This document shows, in pieces, positions 27,243-35,487 of a stretch of 62,241 nt of DNA. The notes under the pieces are model-generated. The model was not told the origin of the DNA. It saw only the letters and a program-made list of their open reading frames with translations, and did no database searches. Where the stretch lies: IMG/VR virus record IMGVR_UViG_3300031857_000175, positions 1 to 62,241 of that record; one strand, given 5' to 3'. Positions within the stretch are counted from its first letter, which is position 1. Each line of letters opens with the position of its first letter. A program made the position numbers and the translations under genes. The DNA comes from a virus.

Positions 27243-28706
27243 ATGCCCACCGGAGACAAGGTTATTTTTCCGCTGATCAATCAGCGTGTCGACAAGAAAG
27301 ACATGGACGACATGATGGTTCTCCTCCAAGAGACCATCAGCCGCACGGTAGCGTCTCTCATTGGCGAGGGCGCGGGGGCTCTCACGGCGATCCCCAATAC
27401 TTGGGACTCTGGGGCAGACACAGTCACGTTTGGTGCCTGCATGCTGGCCTACAGTCGACCAAGGACGGGCAGCTCTGACGCCAACGCTTTCAATTTTCTC
27501 GAAGGCGGGGTCGTTATTCACGATCCCAACAGGCCTGCGCAGAACGGAAACTCCTACGTCACCTTGGGTGGACTCAACACGGGGCACTTCTGGTTCAAGC
27601 GAAACACTGTCGACGCTGACGTCGATAATCGCGCCCACTGGCCAGGCGCCAACAGCGGTGAAGTCGTCCAGAGCACTCCGACCAGAAATAGAGAGTACGT
27701 CAACTTTGCCGTAACCAGCTCTAGGAGTGGCGCCGCTTCGGTGAACGAAGCCACTGGTTGGGGAAGATTCGCCTATTTTCAGAAGCTCACCTTAGGCGGG
27801 GTAACGACTCTCCAAGTTGCCCCGCTGTCCGCTTTCGGGGACGACCGTGGTAGCGGTGGGACTGCTGAAAGCTTGATGGGTTTTTATGCTGATGCGTCTT
27901 CTAGGAAGTGGGGCCTCAACCGCCTTGCTCGCGACGTCATCAACACCATCCTTCAAATGAAGGACACCGACGTTACGACAGATGTCTCTTCCGGGGCGCT
28001 GACTGCAAACCCAAACAACACCATCTGGAAAAACCCGCCAGCCATCGGTTTGAGGCAGGCTAGTGCTCAGATCTCCACTCTTTTGCAACAGTTAGCTGCG
28101 GTTCAAGGACAGCTCACAACGCTGCAGCAGCAGCAGGCGCAGTTGATATCGTCTCTCGAATCTACACCTATCATCCTAGGGTTTATCTACGCTAGAGTAG
28201 AATTCGATCCGTATGAGTTGACTAACAGGTCTTATAATTACACGTTAACGGTAAACACTGGTACTAATTCCGCTGGAATTGGTAATAACTCTTTCTCCGC
28301 TTTTCTGTTAGACGACTTAATAATCCTAGAGCCCGTCGTTGGTAATAACGTTTACGCCCAGCTTGACATACAAATAAGGCCGAACACGGCTTTCATAGAT
28401 AATATTGTTGCCACCTCTTCGATGCGCCAAGATTGGGTAAACGATGGAGATTTGGATGACCCGCCGAGGCAAGTTATCGATCACAACACGCTACCAAGCA
28501 CGGTACTCATAAGTAGTATAAAGTTTCCGAAAGGGCCTAATACCCCCAGAGACCCCGGCGATATACCGGTTGGATTGTCCCCCCCACCGCTGTTCTCTTC
28601 AGACTTCATTCTTAGAGTTAAGATTTCAAGGCCGGACGGTAGCACGAGGCCCGACGCCTTCACTTTGGCAGTTTACGGCAGGAACGTCATCCCAGGTCTT
28701 GCTTAA
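27243..28706 (+). CDS. Unrecognised baseplate/fibre-attachment protein
   Basis: 487 residues. The N-terminal half (LNTGHFWFKRNTVDADVDNR, SLMGFYADASSRKWGLNRLA) is rich in aromatic and small residues. A Gln-rich coiled coil follows (about 275-305, LLQQLAAVQGQLTTLQQQQA), then a beta-rich C-terminal domain (about 310-487). Codon use turns noticeably A/T-richer from about base 28140 onward, so the C-terminal domain may have a separate origin. A coiled-coil trimer leading to a distal beta domain would suit a short fibre or baseplate spike. No family was identified. Confidence 0.4.
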   Translation: MPTGDKVIFPLINQRVDKKDMDDMMVLLQETISRTVASLIGEGAGALTAIPNTWDSGADTVTFGACMLAYSRPRTGSSDANAFNFLEGGVVIHDPNRPAQNGNSYVTLGGLNTGHFWFKRNTVDADVDNRAHWPGANSGEVVQSTPTRNREYVNFAVTSSRSGAASVNEATGWGRFAYFQKLTLGGVTTLQVAPLSAFGDDRGSGGTAESLMGFYADASSRKWGLNRLARDVINTILQMKDTDVTTDVSSGALTANPNNTIWKNPPAIGLRQASAQISTLLQQLAAVQGQLTTLQQQQAQLISSLESTPIILGFIYARVEFDPYELTNRSYNYTLTVNTGTNSAGIGNNSFSAFLLDDLIILEPVVGNNVYAQLDIQIRPNTAFIDNIVATSSMRQDWVNDGDLDDPPRQVIDHNTLPSTVLISSIKFPKGPNTPRDPGDIPVGLSPPPLFSSDFILRVKISRPDGSTRPDAFTLAVYGRNVIPGLA

Positions 28707-28727
28707 TTTTCTTCTTCGAGGTTCTAA

Positions 28728-30392
28728 ATGGGCGCACTTCCAATTGCTGTTATTGATCCTGTTGCTGACCGCGAGTTCAGCGACCTTCCGGTCGCTAGCA
28801 TCTCGCTGAATGGCTCAAGCAGCCTGCCATCAGACGGAGCATCCGGAATCGCGGCTTGGGACTGGGTGCTTCGCTCTAAGCCCCCTACTAGTGCAGCGTA
28901 CCTCGGCAGCGCTACGACAGCTACTCCTACACTTCTGGAAGTTGACGTTCCGGGCTCGTATCTTGTAAGCCTTAAGGTCACCGACAACCTTGGCATTGAA
29001 TCCTTTAGCGGAATCGAGCCCGTCCAAGCTAATACAGCTCCGTACGGTTTCACCTTTCCACCTGCCTCCTCCATGCTCGCTGTTCGGGTTCGAACGGCTG
29101 GTGGTCTTGTGAAGGTGGCGTACAGTGAGCGCGCTTGGCTTGAGAAAGGCTTGTGGGAGCTCGTAGATAAGATCGACGAGCACACTGCAGTTATTGATCA
29201 AGTTGAAGCCACGACTGGAAGCGGTCAGATTTACGCCGACGATATCTTTGAAAAGACCCTAGGACATGGAATTGATGTCCACCATTTGGTCAGGCTAAAC
29301 GAGCTTCAAAACCGAACCAGCGATCTTCTGATCCAGACCACCGGGGCGTCCAACGGCATCTCACTGCTCTCGGCAGATACGATAGATTTGAGCTCAGAAG
29401 GTGAGACCTCGCTATTGGCTAGCTCTGTGACGATCGAGTCGTCGGCTGGAGATATCGCGCTTGAAGCAGGTACGGCATCCGTCCTCGTGAGTGGCGGTGA
29501 TATTACAATCACTGCGTCCGAAGACTTCCTATGCGACTCCACTGGCAGCACTTCCATAACTTCAGGTGGGAATCTCGACGTCAGCTCTACCAGCGGTGAC
29601 ATCACCATTGAAACGCTTGGTAGCGACGGGGATATTACCATCAGTACAGATGGGACAACGGCAGCCATAAGTCTAACGACTGCTAACGCCGATATTTCCC
29701 TCTCGGCTCTTGGTGCTGACGGCGACATCACGCTCACGGCGTCGGGGGTCACCGGAAACATCAATCTGTCTGCAGGTAGCGATATCGGAATTACTGCTAC
29801 CGGCGGGTCCAAGTCTGTGACGCTGACTGCGTCTGGTACCGGTGGCACGGTAGTCCTAGCTCCGGTACTGCACACCACGTCAGTTTCCCCCGTCTTTGCC
29901 CCCGGGCTGCTTCAGAGTAAGACCGCCGAGGAAAAGCACACTGACCAGTTCTCGGGTAACGTCTTTACCTCTCCTCCTGTTTTTAGCCGTTACGAAGACG
30001 GCTCTGAGCTTACGGCCGACATGGTTCTTGCAGTTTATGACTCAAAGGCGGCTCCTGTTGAGGTGCGCGTCAAGCGCAACAGTACTGTACTCGCTACCTT
30101 CGAGATGCCTACGCCCTTGTTCGCAGGATGGCGCGTAGTTCGCATCAAGTGCTCGACACGATTTGGCCCCGACCAGATCTCGTCCAACTTTGTTGAGCAC
30201 CAGTACTCCGACGTCATGAGCACAGGTGGGTCGTCGACCTCGGATACACGCGGGGTGGCCTACCATGTGCTCAGCGAAAGCCCGCGCCCGAGCAGCATTG
30301 AATTTAACGTTGAGCTCGTTGACGCCGTCGATGAACTTCGCGCGCAGATGACGTGTACGCTTGCTAACCCGCACGGGCGAGAAGTTCTCTAA
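28728..30392 (+). CDS. Baseplate/fibre protein with PKD-like domain and Gly-Asp-Ile repeats
   Basis: 554 residues. An N-terminal PKD-like beta-sandwich (about 20-100, ending PGSYLVSLKVTDNLG) is followed by a helical segment (about 130-200). About twelve short beta-strand repeats come next (about 235-385, pattern GDITI / ADISL / GNINL spaced 12-18 residues), likely a beta-solenoid. A compact C-terminal domain (about 390-554) with Asp/Glu-rich strands ends the protein. The layout suggests a virion appendage anchored at the baseplate. No enzyme motif is visible. Confidence 0.5.
   Translation: MGALPIAVIDPVADREFSDLPVASISLNGSSSLPSDGASGIAAWDWVLRSKPPTSAAYLGSATTATPTLLEVDVPGSYLVSLKVTDNLGIESFSGIEPVQANTAPYGFTFPPASSMLAVRVRTAGGLVKVAYSERAWLEKGLWELVDKIDEHTAVIDQVEATTGSGQIYADDIFEKTLGHGIDVHHLVRLNELQNRTSDLLIQTTGASNGISLLSADTIDLSSEGETSLLASSVTIESSAGDIALEAGTASVLVSGGDITITASEDFLCDSTGSTSITSGGNLDVSSTSGDITIETLGSDGDITISTDGTTAAISLTTANADISLSALGADGDITLTASGVTGNINLSAGSDIGITATGGSKSVTLTASGTGGTVVLAPVLHTTSVSPVFAPGLLQSKTAEEKHTDQFSGNVFTSPPVFSRYEDGSELTADMVLAVYDSKAAPVEVRVKRNSTVLATFEMPTPLFAGWRVVRIKCSTRFGPDQISSNFVEHQYSDVMSTGGSSTSDTRGVAYHVLSESPRPSSIEFNVELVDAVDELRAQMTCTLANPHGREVL
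29440..29870 (+). repeat. Coding repeats for beta-solenoid segment
   Basis: Degenerate repeats encoding the pattern S-x-GDI-T/A-I/L and related forms, about a dozen units. The DNA is diverged between units, so this is a protein-level repeat rather than a recent tandem expansion. Confidence 0.6.
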
Positions 30393-30422
30393 TCCTAACC
30401 AGATCTGAAGGGTGGGGTACCT

Positions 30423-30965
30423 ATGTGGTCTGGGGCTGGAAATATCCTGTTCGGCGGGGCTGGTGACCTAGAAGGCATCCTCAGCATGGGGGCAGGTGAC
30501 CCTCTAGGGTTCCTGACCCTTCAGGCTGGCGTTAGAGTCATTGGAAGCGAATTTATCTGGGATATTCGAAACGCCACCAGCCGACAGTCCTCTCCCGTAG
30601 AGTACTCTCAGCAGGGCGGAGCCCTTATAGACGTTGTCAGCACCATTTCACCGTGGCCCGCTGGAACCTATAAAATCAGGGTCGCTTCAGTTCTAGGCCA
30701 GACCTTCCCGCAGGTTTTTCCAAACGCGCACAGCGGAATCGAGGGAAAGAACGACGAGATCGTTCCGATTCACGCGTCGGTTCTCAGGTTCGCCATGCCT
30801 AGGGTGCCGCTCGGGGTCTACTCGATAAGGATCACACACGACTCTCAGGTTATGGAGATACCCGACGCAATCCGAGCAGTCCCAGACCCATCCTCGCTTG
30901 AGGTGAACCGGTTTAGGGGTTTCTTCAATGTGGAGGTCTACTCCAAGCGCGGACCAGTCACGTAA
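30423..30965 (+). CDS. Unrecognised baseplate-region protein
   Basis: A 180-residue beta-rich protein with Gly-rich N-terminus (MWSGAGNILFGGAGDLEG). The core (ISPWPAGTYKIRVASVLGQ ... VPLGVYSIRITHDSQ) looks like an IPT/TIG-type or fibronectin-like sandwich. It is flanked by other unknown baseplate genes with gaps of 30 and 12 bases. Function is not recognised. Confidence 0.4.
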   Translation: MWSGAGNILFGGAGDLEGILSMGAGDPLGFLTLQAGVRVIGSEFIWDIRNATSRQSSPVEYSQQGGALIDVVSTISPWPAGTYKIRVASVLGQTFPQVFPNAHSGIEGKNDEIVPIHASVLRFAMPRVPLGVYSIRITHDSQVMEIPDAIRAVPDPSSLEVNRFRGFFNVEVYSKRGPVT

Positions 30966-30977
30966 ATCGAGGGCACC

Positions 30978-32057
30978 ATGACCATTTCGGTTATCGTAAA
31001 TAATTCTGAAGAGATCGATGTGGTCGGGTCTGGTGCCGTCACAGCTCCGCTCGATGTTTCAATCTGGCAGGTAGGTGCGTCCTCGCCAGATGTTAGATGG
31101 CGATCAATCGGTACGCAGTCTCTGCGCTACTCCGATCCAACTTTCTCACATTACGACATACCAGGGTTCCCAACCTCAGGAACAGTCACAAGCCAAGTCA
31201 TTCAAATATCTGATTCAAATCATACTTTTAATTTTGATATGATGCTAGATATTGAAGTCCCTGAACAGTATGACCAGTTCTCGCTGCAGATCTTAACTGG
31301 ACCGCTATGGTCACCTAATCTTGTTTTAACGAAGGAGTATTTTAGCGCGGCCTTAGGTCAGACCTTGGTGCCGTTCGCTATCGACCTTTCTAGTTATACA
31401 GGAAGTGAAATTAAGCTTCATTTCGCCTTTGACACCGTAGACGGTACGGGAAACTCCGCTACTGGAGTTACAATCACCAACACCAGGCTGTCTGGTATAA
31501 CCAATAATTATTTAGATGAATTTAAGTTCTCTAACAGGGGTATATACAGCAAATCTTTTGTGCTTAAGGTTGATCGCGTTGTGGCAGCACCTGCTGTGCG
31601 CCTAAAGGTGACACCCTTTACCCCAGGCGGGGACTACACTCTCAGCTGCAGGTCAGACGGCCTTCCTGTCTCAGATGATTTTGTTGTTCCCGCTGGCGTT
31701 GAGAATCCCGCAGGTGACACGATAGCACTCATCATGCCGAGAGAGCACGGCATCCTTGAGGCACTGACCTTCGCGGTAGGGCGAGAGCTCCAGACTACTT
31801 GGGGGCGCCCAACAACTCGCGTCGCGTTTGATTACAAACCAGGGGATGATGTCCTCCGCGTCAACAGCACGCTTGGATTCCCCAACAGCGGCTCTATCAG
31901 CGTGGACGGTATACTCATTCAGTATACCGAAAAGGCCGACACGGCTTTTCTCGTTGGAGACTATCGCTACGTCTCCTTTTCGATCGGAGATATCGTGACC
32001 TCCGATGTCAAGTCGATTGAATCCGGTTCCAGGACTTTCCTCCTGCCTGATGAGTGA
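30978..32057 (+). CDS. Unrecognised beta-rich virion protein
   Basis: 359 residues, start ATG with GAGGG upstream. The middle (about 60-195, LDIEVPEQYDQFSLQILTGP ... IDLSSYTGSEIKLHFAFDTV) resembles a jelly-roll or MAM/concanavalin-like beta-sandwich of the sort that binds glycans, but no defining motif is seen. This middle part (about 31140-31560) is more A/T-rich than the flanks, hinting at a module of different origin. The C-terminus contains FDYKPGDDVLRVNSTLGFPN. Likely a tail appendage component. Confidence 0.4.
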   Translation: MTISVIVNNSEEIDVVGSGAVTAPLDVSIWQVGASSPDVRWRSIGTQSLRYSDPTFSHYDIPGFPTSGTVTSQVIQISDSNHTFNFDMMLDIEVPEQYDQFSLQILTGPLWSPNLVLTKEYFSAALGQTLVPFAIDLSSYTGSEIKLHFAFDTVDGTGNSATGVTITNTRLSGITNNYLDEFKFSNRGIYSKSFVLKVDRVVAAPAVRLKVTPFTPGGDYTLSCRSDGLPVSDDFVVPAGVENPAGDTIALIMPREHGILEALTFAVGRELQTTWGRPTTRVAFDYKPGDDVLRVNSTLGFPNSGSISVDGILIQYTEKADTAFLVGDYRYVSFSIGDIVTSDVKSIESGSRTFLLPDE

Positions 32058-32065
32058 GGGCTAAA

Positions 32066-32911
32066 ATGCGCGGTCTCTGGTCTCAGATGGAGGAGAGCTG
32101 GCGGAACACCTTGGTTACTAGGGCCGAGGGCTTCGCCCTTAGGAACCTTTCCATCCTCTATGGGCTGCCGCAGCCTATAGGGGAGATCCCCGAGGCCAAC
32201 TGGCGCGGCGTCCTCTCCGCCTTGGCCTACGGGAAGCGTGGTACGTTCCAAGATACCTACGTAGCTATCCAGCGCTGCTTCGATTTTCTAGCCGACGCGT
32301 TTGTCGGAGATATTCTCCATGAGAATGGCTTGGTAGTGATCGAGAGCAGCGATATCGATCCCCTGTATTTGAACAGGCTGATTCAGATCGATAATAAGAT
32401 TTATTTCTCGAGGCGACTCCCAACCTCAACCAAAATGGAGTTGGTAGAAACCTCAACTCTTTATTGGGAGGGTGCTAAGCCCGCCAATATACCCGTTGCG
32501 CAGGACGTACCCGTAAAGGTTCTCGCGTTCGTCGTTTACGAGCGAAACCCCGGACGAGTCATAACGCTCAGTCCATCGGGGCAGCCTAACGGAACTGAAC
32601 TTTTTACGAAGGGCGAGGAGTGCCTCTTCGAGCTCGTTCTGTATAAGAATCAAGAAAATTTAATACCAAAGACGTGGTTACAAAATCCGGATTACGAAGT
32701 CCCTGGGACTATTACGCCACCACTTTATAACGCCCCTTACGGCGGAGCTATCCTGACGTCAGAGTTGGAGTTTGGAAATCCAAATGGTGGCGGCCCTTAT
32801 CCCCTGTATGCTTACAGCGGAGAAGTTTACTCGCAGGCTGAGCGTATTCTATCTTCGACGCTGGCGGCATCAGTTGAGCTCAGGATCTCGATGAACCCGC
32901 CCCCGCTGTGA
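32066..32911 (+). CDS. Probable tail protein I-like baseplate component
   Basis: 281 residues from ATG 32066, chosen because GAGGG lies 5 bases upstream; a GTG 12 bases earlier overlaps the previous stop but has no ribosome site. The N-terminal half (EGFALRNLSILYGLPQPIGE, then WRGVLSALAYGKRGTFQD) is helical with a pattern like P2 gpI-type proteins that link baseplate to fibres. The C-terminal half is beta-rich. It is the last gene before the fibre block. The assignment is based on place and gross pattern only. Confidence 0.4.
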   Translation: MRGLWSQMEESWRNTLVTRAEGFALRNLSILYGLPQPIGEIPEANWRGVLSALAYGKRGTFQDTYVAIQRCFDFLADAFVGDILHENGLVVIESSDIDPLYLNRLIQIDNKIYFSRRLPTSTKMELVETSTLYWEGAKPANIPVAQDVPVKVLAFVVYERNPGRVITLSPSGQPNGTELFTKGEECLFELVLYKNQENLIPKTWLQNPDYEVPGTITPPLYNAPYGGAILTSELEFGNPNGGGPYPLYAYSGEVYSQAERILSSTLAASVELRISMNPPPL

Positions 32912-32978
32912 CCCACACGGACGCATGGCGTTTCTGAGATCAAAAGTTATTGGTAGTTTGTCTTAAATCGGAGGCGCA

Positions 32979-33317
32979 ATGAGCGAGCTCACCACATTTA
33001 ACCGCCCCTTGAACTTCAAGGGGCTTCAGGTCACCGGGCCAATGCGCCCGAAGAACGGCGAGGTCGTGCTCGACGGTTCCAACACGGACTACGACCCGTC
33101 GCGGTTTTCGGCGCACGTTGTCCAGTGTGACGCGCCCTACACGATCGAGGTCCTCGGGCCTTCGCGCGTTTGGGCTTCTTACCCCGGGCAGGCCGGTGGT
33201 CTCAGCAACGAGATCGCGATTATTCGCGGTCGCTGGCTGGGCATCAAGATTCTCACTGAGGGCCAGGTTTGGTTCCAGTCCGACCGTCACGGCGACGCTT
33301 GGGCGGGCGTGTTTTAA
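32979..33317 (+). CDS. Small beta-rich protein at start of fibre locus
   Basis: 112 residues, start ATG with GGAGG upstream after a 67-base gap. Sequence is beta-rich with many Gly, Trp and Arg (GLSNEIAIIRGRWLGIKILT). Codon use is as restricted as in the capsid gene, so it is probably made in quantity and incorporated in the virion. Its place ahead of the beta-helix protein suggests a collar, fibre-base or decoration function. No family was recognised. Confidence 0.45.
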   Translation: MSELTTFNRPLNFKGLQVTGPMRPKNGEVVLDGSNTDYDPSRFSAHVVQCDAPYTIEVLGPSRVWASYPGQAGGLSNEIAIIRGRWLGIKILTEGQVWFQSDRHGDAWAGVF

Positions 33318-33326
33318 GGAGCTGCC

Positions 33327-34370
33327 ATGTACCCCGACGTTGTCACTGATCGTAAAAACTCGGATGTGTCAGAGCCCCTTACCGCCCAGCAGGCGGAGGT
33401 TCTCGACAAGCTCCTTAACCCCGCCGGAAGTCTCTTCCGCGTGGGTGGGCGCATCGCAAAGGCAGAGGCCACGCTTGCTGGCGCTCCCCTCATTGAGGGC
33501 AAGTCCGGCAACACCATCCTCATCACCAAGGAAGGTGGTGAGTATGCGAGCCTGCAGGACGCGATCGACGCCGCGGTCCCCGGCGACGTGATCGTCGTGG
33601 GTGCGGGCAACTGGGGTGACGTCGTGCTCAAGGGCGGCGTCAGCCTTATGGGCCTGCAGCCGCCCAAGGCCCTGCAGGTTGTCCTCAGCAGCCTGACCTT
33701 CGCACCTGACGAAGGCGACACCGCAGCAGACAACACGGTTTACGTGTCGAACCTGCTCATCAGCGGTGGTGGCAATGATACGCTGCTGGAGCTCGGCGGC
33801 AACGATCCCATCCGGGCTTACTTCAGCGGAGTGCGCGTCTACCGTGACGAGGCTCCCGCCACGACGGCCATGGTCGTGTGCGCGGGTGACGATGCAACCT
33901 CGACGATTGAGTTCGAGAACTGCCTCTTCACCCACGAGGGCGGTCAGGTCGCGTCCGCCCTCACGCTGCTGTCCACCTCAGTGCGTTACCTGAACTTGGT
34001 CGACTGCTCCTTTGCCAACGGCGGGCGCTCCCTCGACGTCACCGGTGGTGACCTCGTGGTGGCAGCCACCACGCGCTTTGAGACCGGCTCGACCGTCGCG
34101 GCCCTGCGCGTTGGTGCTAGCTGCACGCTGAGCCTCGGCAGTTGCTTGGTCACCAACTCGGGCACGAACTGCTCGGGTGTTGAGCTGGTTGCAGGCACGT
34201 CGACTCTCGTCGCGTCCAACACTGGCTTCAACGTGGCGGCAGGCACGGGCAAGGCCGTGCTCGCTACGGCTGGCGGAACGTTCCTCAAGGGCAACGTTGT
34301 GGCCAATTTTGGCAGCAACAGCTCGGTGTCCGGTGGCGTGACGCAGGTTCCACTGACTGCGGTCTCTTAA
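33327..34370 (+). CDS. Tail fibre with right-handed beta-helix (pectate-lyase-like) domain
   Basis: 347 residues. The first 45 form a small module (MYPDVVTDRKNSD ... LLNPAGSLF) that is shared with the neighbouring 71-residue protein and is probably a virion-anchoring or oligomerisation tag. The rest begins with the typical beta-helix opening EYASLQDAIDAAVPGDVIVV and continues with short repeated strands (IEFENCLFTHEGG, LNLVDCSFANGG, LSLGSCLVTNSG) spaced as in parallel beta-helices. Such phage proteins bind or cleave surface polysaccharide; no catalytic residues can be assigned here. Codons are highly biased, fitting a high-copy fibre. Confidence 0.65.
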   Translation: MYPDVVTDRKNSDVSEPLTAQQAEVLDKLLNPAGSLFRVGGRIAKAEATLAGAPLIEGKSGNTILITKEGGEYASLQDAIDAAVPGDVIVVGAGNWGDVVLKGGVSLMGLQPPKALQVVLSSLTFAPDEGDTAADNTVYVSNLLISGGGNDTLLELGGNDPIRAYFSGVRVYRDEAPATTAMVVCAGDDATSTIEFENCLFTHEGGQVASALTLLSTSVRYLNLVDCSFANGGRSLDVTGGDLVVAATTRFETGSTVAALRVGASCTLSLGSCLVTNSGTNCSGVELVAGTSTLVASNTGFNVAAGTGKAVLATAGGTFLKGNVVANFGSNSSVSGGVTQVPLTAVS

Positions 34371-34389
34371 TTTTTTGTAAGGAGTTTCT

Positions 34390-34605
34390 ATGTACCCCGA
34401 CGTTGTCACTGATCGTAAGAATTCCGACGCCTCCGTTCCCCTCACGGCCACGCAGGCGGACGTTCTCAGCAAGCTCCTCAACCCGGCGGGTACGCTTTTC
34501 GCCGTTGGCGAGCGCCTCGCGGCTCTTGAGGCCAAGGTTGCCGAGCTCGAGGCTGACCTCGCGGCTCACATGGCCGTCTCTGGTGGGGATGCGGCTCACC
34601 CCTGA
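34390..34605 (+). CDS. 71-residue anchor-module protein with coiled coil
   Basis: Residues 1-40 are a near copy of the N-terminus of the preceding beta-helix protein: the first 13 residues, MYPDVVTDRKNSD, are the same and the opening 20-odd bases are identical. Here the module is followed by a short heptad coiled coil (AVGERLAALEAKVAELEADL) instead of a beta-helix. The start has AAGGAG upstream. It may be a small fibre-base trimer that shares the same docking site, or a remnant left after loss of a receptor-binding domain. Strong codon bias suggests it is expressed. Confidence 0.65.
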   Translation: MYPDVVTDRKNSDASVPLTATQADVLSKLLNPAGTLFAVGERLAALEAKVAELEADLAAHMAVSGGDAAHP

Positions 34606-34629
34606 GTTCGTTTGAACCCATGAGATTGG

Positions 34630-34652
34630 ATGCCACGCTACCCGCGTGGCAT
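34630..34652 (+). other. Perfect 9-bp hairpin in fibre intergenic gap
   Basis: ATGCCACGC pairs with GCGTGGCAT around a TACCC loop, within the 79-base gap between two fibre genes. There is no T run after it, so it is not a standard terminator. It may be an RNA processing or stability element, or a weak terminator. Confidence 0.6.
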
Positions 34653-34684
34653 TCCTATATCCGCCACACGCCAAGCGAGGGATT

Positions 34685-35479
34685 ATGTCATCGCCTACTT
34701 CGACGATCCGCTTTGGGCGGTCCTACTACCCCTCGAAGCAGTTTGCTTCCGCCTCTGCTGAGATCGACCCCCACGAGTGGACGGGTACGATCGAGCCTGA
34801 TCAGATGGCGGTTTTCGGGCCTGGCGGAATTGGCGGGACCTGGGCGGAGTCCACGAATCCCTACGAAGACGGCGATCAGTACACCCCCTCTGGGTACACC
34901 TACCGCAACGTCGTCGTCCTGAACGTCTCTGACCCGTTCGCGGACAACTTCCTCTTCTTCGGGAAGAGCGCTCATGACGTGTACGACGGCCCTCGCCGGG
35001 CGATCGTGACGCCGCGTGGTCCTTGCTACTCGCAGGGCGAGTACGACCAGTTCATCGTCTACAACTACAGCGCCACCAATATCACGCTGAGTGTGCAGTG
35101 GGACCACGCCGGTACGCCCTCCTCGACCAACGCTGGGCACCCGGGCCACGGCCACGTCTCGATGGACGTCAGCGATTTTCTGATCGCGGGCGGCATCCAC
35201 GTTCTCTACCCTGCGTGGAAGCGGGCCCGCCAGATCACGGCGGTTCACCTCTACACGAAGTCCGGTGTCCCGGTCGCAGGGGGCGCCCTTGGCCTGCTCG
35301 TGAACAACTCCTTGGTTGGAGCTCCGATCACGATTTCGACCTTAGCGGCTGGTTACAGCACGCAGTCGGTTGGGCCTATCGACCTGACAATTGCTAGCAC
35401 CCTCCAAGTTGTCCTCGACGTACCGGCGCAACCCGCCGGTACCGACCTGATCGTCGAGCTCGAGTACGACTTCGCCTGA
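34685..35479 (+). CDS. Unrecognised fibre-locus protein, beta-sandwich type
   Basis: 264 residues from ATG 34685, chosen because GCGAGG lies 4 bases upstream; the frame is open 13 codons further but through the hairpin. Two beta-rich halves are visible, with VVLNVSDPFADNFLFFGKSA in the first and a C-terminal set of strands (GPIDLTIASTLQVVLDVPAQ ... LIVELEYDF). A His-rich loop (HPGHGHVSMDV) lies in the middle. Codon use is strongly biased. Likely a structural fibre or fibre-associated protein. Confidence 0.45.
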   Translation: MSSPTSTIRFGRSYYPSKQFASASAEIDPHEWTGTIEPDQMAVFGPGGIGGTWAESTNPYEDGDQYTPSGYTYRNVVVLNVSDPFADNFLFFGKSAHDVYDGPRRAIVTPRGPCYSQGEYDQFIVYNYSATNITLSVQWDHAGTPSSTNAGHPGHGHVSMDVSDFLIAGGIHVLYPAWKRARQITAVHLYTKSGVPVAGGALGLLVNNSLVGAPITISTLAAGYSTQSVGPIDLTIASTLQVVLDVPAQPAGTDLIVELEYDFA

Positions 35480-35487
35480 GGTGAGCC

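Noticed and set aside
34360-34385. Terminator after the beta-helix fibre gene
   Set aside because: There is a T run (TTTTTT) but no convincing stem before it.
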